Assembly: GCA_012521625.1 (NCBI GenBank)
Contig: JAAYLY010000065.1
Coordinates: 1 to 10,513 of the forward strand
Direction of reading: 5' to 3'
From: Tissierellia bacterium
Lineage (GTDB): Bacteria > Bacillota > Clostridia > Tissierellales > Tissierellaceae
Length of the DNA stretch: 10,513 nucleotides
Shown: positions 6,337 through 10,513 of the stretch, in pieces
Position numbering within the stretch: the stretch's first letter is position 1
Layout: each line of letters starts with the position of its first letter
Notes under the pieces: generated by a model
What the model saw: only the letters and a program-made list of their open reading frames with translations
What the model was told of the DNA's origin: nothing
Databases searched by the model: none
Translations under genes and position numbers: made by a program

Positions 6337-7758
6337 ATGAGTGAAAACCTATACAGATTCCTTCCTAAGGTTGATGAAATTTTGGAGGATAAATCAATTA
6401 AAGAGCTGGTGGAAAAGCTCCCAAGGAGCCTGGTTATTGAATCCATTAGGGAGGAGCTAGCTTTCATTAGGAAAAAAATTAAAGAAGGCCTAGTAACTAG
6501 GGAAGGCTTATTTACAGAATTAGCTTCCCTAGTTACTAATATTTGTCTAAGGGCATCCTATAAGGCTAGCTATAAATTGAAGAAGGTAATAAATGCCACA
6601 GGCACTATCATCCACACCAACCTAGGCAGGTCCCTATTAGATGAAGATGTAGTTGAACATATTAGGCTTACAGCCTGTAATTACGTTAATTTAGAATATG
6701 ATCTGGAAAGTGGCCGTAGGGGGGAAAGATATTCCTTGATTGAATCCTTAATCTGTAGGATTACTGGTGCCGAAGCTGCAATGGTTGTAAATAATAATGC
6801 TGCAGCTGTACTTTTAACCCTAAGCTCCATAGCCAAGGGTAGGGAAGTTATAGTTTCTAGGGGAGAGCTGGTGGAAATCGGAGGCTCCTTTAGGATCCCG
6901 GAAGTGATGGAAGAAAGTGGGGCTATCTTGGTGGAAGTAGGCACTACCAATAAGACCCATCTACATGATTATGAAAGGGCCATAAATGAAAATAGCTCCG
7001 CCATATTAAAGGTACATACATCAAATTACAGGATACTAGGTTTCACTTCAAGTGTGGAGGTTAAGGAATTTAGTAAGCTAAAGGAGAAATATGATATAGC
7101 AATTATTGAAGATTTAGGTAGTGGAGTATTAATCGACCTTTCTAAATATGGCCTTGAATATGAGCCTACGGTACAGGACTCCCTTTCCAATGGGGCAGAC
7201 CTAGTTACATTTAGCGGCGATAAGCTCTTAGGAGGGCCTCAGGCGGGGATTATAGTAGGTAAGAAGGAATATATATCACTTATGAAGAAAAACCCCCTTA
7301 CAAGGGCTTTAAGGGTGGATAAGTTTACCCTAGCAGCCTTGGAGGCAACTTTTAGATTATATCTAGATGAAGAAAGGGCTATAGAAAAGATTCCAACCTT
7401 AAAGATGTTAACCATGCCTATGGGGGATATAGAAAAGAGGGCAGAGGAACTATTTCATCAAATTGAAATAAATGATAATCTAAATAGTAATTTAGAAATT
7501 GAAGTAGTTGATAACTATTCAGAAGTTGGTGGTGGATCCATGCCACTGGAAGAACTTCCCACTAAGTGCATAGCCATAAGGTCTAATACTCACAGTAGCC
7601 AGAAGATAGAAAGGATCCTAAGGGGCTATGATATACCCATAATCGGAAGGATTCATAGGGATAGGGTATATTTAGATTTAAGAACCATTAAGAGAGAAGA
7701 CTATCCCATTATACTAGATGGTCTAAAATACCTATCCAATAGACTAGAGGAGAGTTGA
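6337..7758 (+). CDS. selA: L-seryl-tRNA(Sec) selenium transferase SelA
   Basis: SelA is a PLP enzyme that converts Ser-tRNA(Sec) to Sec-tRNA(Sec) using selenophosphate from SelD. The 473-residue protein matches the family length. It has an N-terminal helical tRNA-binding region (about 1-70, starting YRFLPKVDEIL), then the core motifs INATGTIIHTNLGRSLL (about 85-101), EAAMVVNNNAAAV, SRGELVEIGGSFRIP and EVGTTNKTH. The PLP-binding lysine is K296 in SGDKLLGGPQAG. A C-terminal domain follows with GGGSMPLEELP and GRIHRDRVYLDLRT. The ATG has AAGGAAGTG upstream. The stop is two bases before the selB ATG, so the two are translationally coupled. With SelD and SelB it completes the protein part of the bacterial Sec pathway. 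Nothing in the sequence suggests it is inactive. Confidence 0.97.
   Translation: MSENLYRFLPKVDEILEDKSIKELVEKLPRSLVIESIREELAFIRKKIKEGLVTREGLFTELASLVTNICLRASYKASYKLKKVINATGTIIHTNLGRSLLDEDVVEHIRLTACNYVNLEYDLESGRRGERYSLIESLICRITGAEAAMVVNNNAAAVLLTLSSIAKGREVIVSRGELVEIGGSFRIPEVMEESGAILVEVGTTNKTHLHDYERAINENSSAILKVHTSNYRILGFTSSVEVKEFSKLKEKYDIAIIEDLGSGVLIDLSKYGLEYEPTVQDSLSNGADLVTFSGDKLLGGPQAGIIVGKKEYISLMKKNPLTRALRVDKFTLAALEATFRLYLDEERAIEKIPTLKMLTMPMGDIEKRAEELFHQIEINDNLNSNLEIEVVDNYSEVGGGSMPLEELPTKCIAIRSNTHSSQKIERILRGYDIPIIGRIHRDRVYLDLRTIKREDYPIILDGLKYLSNRLEES
7746..7754 (+). promoter_or_regulatory. ribosome binding site that fixes the selB start
   Basis: AGAGGAGAG lies within the end of selA, 6 to 8 bases before ATG 7761. 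An in-frame TTG at 7755 would directly abut it, so ATG 7761 is preferred. Confidence 0.7.
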
Positions 7759-7760
7759 TT

Positions 7761-9683
7761 ATGAAGCATATGATTATTGGAACTGCCGGCCATATTGATC
7801 ATGGTAAAACCACTTTAATAAGAGCCCTTACTGGTAGGAATACGGATCGCTTAATTGAGGAGCAAAAAAGGGGTATTTCCATAGACCTAGGTTTTGCTTT
7901 TTTTAACCTTCCAAGGGGTCAACGGGCAGGCATAATCGACGTTCCCGGCCATGAAAAATTCATTAAGAATATGCTGGCAGGGGTTATGGGGATGGATATA
8001 ATCCTATTGGTTGTAGCTGCCGATGAGGGAGTTATGCCTCAAACTAAAGAACACCTAGCAATACTGGATCTGCTGGGGATTGAAAAAGGCTTAATAGTTA
8101 TTACTAAAATGGACTTAGTAGATGAGGAACTTTTAGAATTGGTGGAAGAGGAAATAAGGGATGAGGTCAAGGGTACTTTTCTTGAAAATAGTCCCATTGT
8201 AAGGGTGTCATCTACTGAAGGAAAGGGAATAGACCAGCTGATAAAATTGCTGGATGATTATGTAAAGGATATGGAGGAAAGGGATATATCTGATCTGCCT
8301 AGGATGCCTATAGATAGGGTCTTTACAATATCTGGCTTTGGGACGGTAGTTACAGGCACCCTCCTATCTGGTACTCTAAGGGTAGGGGATGAGGTACAGA
8401 TCTATCCAGACAACCTCCTTGGCAGGATAAGGAGCCTCCAAGTTCACGATGAGGATACGGAAGTAGCCTATGCTGGCCAAAGGGTGGCAGCTAATCTTGT
8501 GGGTATTAAAAAAGATGATATAGAGAGAGGCCAGGTATTGGCAGCCGTAGGACAGATGATGCCTACAAGGATGCTAGATGTGAAGGTTAAACTCCTAGAA
8601 GGAATTGATAGGACTATTAAATCTAGGACTAGGTTAAGGTTATACCTGGGAACTAAGGAGTTATTCTGTAGAATCCAACTACTAGATAGGGAGATCTTAA
8701 ATCCTGGAGAAGAAGCTTATGCTCAGTTGAGATTGGAGGAAGAAACGGTTTGTAAGAGGGGGGATAGATTTATCCTTAGATTTTATTCCCCTATGTTTAC
8801 TATCGGTGGCGGGATTGTTCTAGAGCCCATTGCCAAGAAGAAAAAAGCCCTAGACCATAGGGCTATTGAAGAGTTGAAGTTGAAGGAAGTAGGTTCAGAA
8901 GAAGAGATATTGGAATATATAATCAAGGATAATAGCAGTAAATTTCCAAGCCTTAAGGATATAGCAGCTATCACTTCCATCTCAGAAACAAGGCTTAAGG
9001 AAGATATTTACAAGCTAGTGATGATGGATAGGGTTATAGTATTAGACTTAACTAAGGATAAATACCTATTACATAAGAGTTTTTATATGGAATTAAGGGA
9101 TAGGATAGTTGAAGAATTAAAGGAATATCATGAAAGCTTTCCTTTAAGGCCTGGAATAAAGAAGGAAATGATAAGGAATAAGTATATTAATAATGCCCCA
9201 GCAAGACTAGGAGATTTATTTATCCAATCTTTGATTGAGGATGGCCTAATTGTGCAAGAATTTGATACAATCAGGCTTAAGGACTTCCAACCTAAGATGA
9301 ATGAAGAACAGCTAAGAATTAAAAGGGATATTATCAGGACTTACGAAGAAAAGGGCTTTATGGTACCTAAAGCTGAAGAGATATTGGCTAGCTTAGACTA
9401 TAAGGAAGGGGATAAGCTAGAAGTATTTAACGCCCTAATATATAAGGGTGAGCTGATACGACTAAAGGAAGACCTATATCTTTTAAATACTTTATACCAA
9501 GAAGCCTTAGGCCTTTTAAAGGACCATATTATGAAGAAGGGTAGCATCACAATCGCTGAATTAAGAGATCTATTAAATACTAATAGAAAGGTTGCCCTAT
9601 TTATATTAGAATTATTTGATCAAAGAAAGATAACTAAGAGGGAAGATAATCGGCGAATTTTACATGGAATCAATAGGAATTGA
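7761..9683 (+). CDS. selB: selenocysteine-specific elongation factor SelB
   Basis: SelB is an EF-Tu-like GTPase that carries Sec-tRNA(Sec) to the ribosome and binds the SECIS hairpin of the mRNA. From ATG 7761 it has 640 residues, near the usual size. The G domain shows GHIDHGKTT (10-18), the switch I region EEQKRGISIDLGFA, DVPGHEKF (60-67), TKMD (115-118) and an SST motif. EF-Tu-like barrels follow (DRVFTISGFGTVVTGTLL onward, through the GGGIVLEP segment). The C-terminal third is a chain of winged-helix domains, the SECIS-binding part, ending about REDNRRILHG. The start just after the selA stop and the shared ribosome binding site show coupling. Its presence supports reading the selD TGA as Sec. 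A response regulator starts 21 bases after the stop. Confidence 0.97.
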   Translation: MKHMIIGTAGHIDHGKTTLIRALTGRNTDRLIEEQKRGISIDLGFAFFNLPRGQRAGIIDVPGHEKFIKNMLAGVMGMDIILLVVAADEGVMPQTKEHLAILDLLGIEKGLIVITKMDLVDEELLELVEEEIRDEVKGTFLENSPIVRVSSTEGKGIDQLIKLLDDYVKDMEERDISDLPRMPIDRVFTISGFGTVVTGTLLSGTLRVGDEVQIYPDNLLGRIRSLQVHDEDTEVAYAGQRVAANLVGIKKDDIERGQVLAAVGQMMPTRMLDVKVKLLEGIDRTIKSRTRLRLYLGTKELFCRIQLLDREILNPGEEAYAQLRLEEETVCKRGDRFILRFYSPMFTIGGGIVLEPIAKKKKALDHRAIEELKLKEVGSEEEILEYIIKDNSSKFPSLKDIAAITSISETRLKEDIYKLVMMDRVIVLDLTKDKYLLHKSFYMELRDRIVEELKEYHESFPLRPGIKKEMIRNKYINNAPARLGDLFIQSLIEDGLIVQEFDTIRLKDFQPKMNEEQLRIKRDIIRTYEEKGFMVPKAEEILASLDYKEGDKLEVFNALIYKGELIRLKEDLYLLNTLYQEALGLLKDHIMKKGSITIAELRDLLNTNRKVALFILELFDQRKITKREDNRRILHGINRN

Positions 9684-9704
9684 GGATACAGTAGAGGTGA
9701 GGGA

Positions 9705-10394
9705 ATGAGCGACAGCATTTTAATTGTCGACGGTGACAAAATATTTGCAGAAAGTTTAAGATACAGCTTCGAAAAGGACAACTATATAATAGATATATTA
9801 AACAATGGCAGCAGATTGGCCGAGAAGTTAAAAAATAACGATTATAAGTTACTCTTACTAGACCCCCAGTCACCTGGTATAGAAGGTGTAGAAATATGTA
9901 AAAAGATTAGAAGGATAACTAAAATTCCCCTTATAATCATCTCAGCTAACAACGATGATATGAATAAGATCCTAGCCCTAGATTATGGTGCGGACGATTA
10001 TTTAGTTAAGCCATTTAATGTATTAGAATTAAAAGCTAGGATTAAATCTATCTTTAGGAGGATTGACGATAAGTCTGACAGGGATAAGTATCTTGTTAAA
10101 ATTGATGATTTTTCCATAGATGCCTTAAGGAGAAAGATCTTTTTCAGGGATTCGGACTTAAACCTTACAGGTAAAGAGTTTGACCTATTTTACGTACTAT
10201 CATCATGTCCTGGTAAGGTATTTTCTAGGGAGGAGTTGCTAAAGAAAATTTGGGGCTATGAATATTACGGTGATTTGCGTACGGTAGATGTCCATATTAG
10301 GAGGATAAGGGAGAAAATAGAAAAAGTATCTGCATCTGATAAACTGTATATATCTACTAAGTGGGGTGTAGGGTATTTTTTTAAGGAAAAATAA
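9705..10394 (+). CDS. OmpR/PhoB-type response regulator, divergent receiver, no kinase in window
   Basis: This 229-residue protein has an N-terminal receiver domain (1 to about 120) and a C-terminal winged-helix DNA-binding domain of the OmpR class (about 130-229, with LTGKEFDLFYVLSS, REELLKKIWG, RTVDVHIRRIREKI and a final WGVGYFF). In the receiver, phospho-acceptor D53, Ser80 and Lys102 (VKPF) are present. The acidic pair is altered: the usual DD or ED reads D9-G10, followed by D11, and the loop after D53 is PQSPG rather than the usual xxLPG. It has AGAGGTGAGGG before the ATG and follows selB by 21 bases, so it is probably co-transcribed with the sel genes. No histidine kinase gene is seen and a terminator follows. 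Its target genes are unknown; the linkage to selenium use is only positional. Confidence 0.88.
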   Translation: MSDSILIVDGDKIFAESLRYSFEKDNYIIDILNNGSRLAEKLKNNDYKLLLLDPQSPGIEGVEICKKIRRITKIPLIIISANNDDMNKILALDYGADDYLVKPFNVLELKARIKSIFRRIDDKSDRDKYLVKIDDFSIDALRRKIFFRDSDLNLTGKEFDLFYVLSSCPGKVFSREELLKKIWGYEYYGDLRTVDVHIRRIREKIEKVSASDKLYISTKWGVGYFFKEK

Positions 10395-10398
10395 AATC

Positions 10399-10442
10399 AA
10401 AAAAGGCTGTTTCAAAACTTTGTGAGTCTGAAACGCCTTTTT
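10399..10442. terminator. hairpin terminator after the response regulator, possibly bidirectional
   Basis: An A run plus GGC (about 10400-10407) pairs with GCC plus TTTTT (10435-10442). After one unpaired T (10408), GTTTCA (10409-10414) pairs with TGAAAC (10429-10434). A small ACT/AGT pairing may close the tip. A and T runs on the two sides allow termination in both directions. It begins five bases after the response regulator stop. Confidence 0.8.
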
Positions 10443-10445
10443 GTT

Positions 10446-10513
10446 TTATTCTGCTTTATTGGCTTTTTGGATTATCTTAGTAAACTCCTCCATAACGGCA
10501 TAAAATATCTCAA
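10446..10513 (-). CDS. possible 3' end of a convergent gene, product unknown (cut by window edge)
   Basis: On the minus strand a frame is open from the window edge to a TAA at 10446-10448. It encodes EIFYAVMEEFTKIIQKANKAE, a plausible amphipathic, Lys/Glu-rich C terminus. It converges on the response regulator with a two-way terminator between, which is the expected arrangement. Only 21 complete codons are visible, so it could be chance and no family can be named. Confidence 0.35.
   Translation of the reverse strand, partial: EIFYAVMEEFTKIIQKANKAE

Noticed and set aside
6681..6950. Minus-strand open frame opposite selA, and similar ones opposite nadD, yqeK, selD and selB
   Set aside because: Each lies fully within a well-recognised gene, with no ribosome binding site noted and no recognisable protein.
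9681..9707. selB TGA stop read as Sec, giving a SelB-response regulator fusion (the two frames are in register)
   Set aside because: The regulator has its own AGAGGTGAGGG site and ATG, SelB already has full family length, and no SECIS-like hairpin follows the TGA. The register is probably chance.

Overview
The window is AT-rich, compactly coded DNA from an anaerobic Gram-positive bacterium of the Clostridia/Tissierellia type. The evidence is the gene order obg-yhbY-nadD-yqeK-rsfS, strong AGGAGG-type ribosome binding sites, frequent GTG/TTG starts, heavy AGG/AGA and ATA codon use, and a selenocysteine-containing SelD. The genus cannot be fixed from the sequence alone.

Region 1 (1-3172, + strand) is a housekeeping cluster. 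It holds the 3' part of obg (ribosome-assembly GTPase, cut by the window edge), yhbY (RNA-binding 50S assembly factor), nadD (NAD synthesis), yqeK (HD-domain nucleotide hydrolase), rsfS (ribosomal silencing factor) and ridA (enamine/imine deaminase). A hairpin after yhbY may separate it partly from nadD. A strong bidirectional terminator closes the cluster at about 3190-3216.

Region 2 (3216-4484, - strand) is a single D-alanyl-D-alanine carboxypeptidase gene (DacF/PBP5 type). It converges on ridA and diverges from comEA. Its best start is a TTG, three codons inside the longest open frame.

Region 3 (4627-10394, + strand) is a tightly packed run: comEA (DNA-uptake protein), selD, selA, selB and a divergent OmpR-type response regulator, closed by a hairpin terminator. 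SelD makes selenophosphate, SelA uses it to make Sec-tRNA(Sec), and SelB delivers that tRNA to UGA codons marked by a SECIS hairpin. The tRNA(Sec) gene itself is not in the window.

The most notable point is that selD is itself a selenoprotein gene. The true start is ATG 5284, codon 14 is an in-frame TGA (5323-5325) at the catalytic Cys position, and two hairpins with GGTC at their tips lie just downstream as SECIS candidates. A conventional gene caller would start the gene at GTG 5347 and lose the active site. The response regulator at the end of the operon has no partner kinase here and an altered metal-binding pocket, which makes it the least explained gene.

At the right edge, 10446-10511 on the - strand may be the last codons of an unidentified convergent gene. 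No CRISPR array, tRNA or rRNA was seen, and no complete insertion sequence. No gene-free stretch exceeds 300 bases; the longest is 4485-4626.
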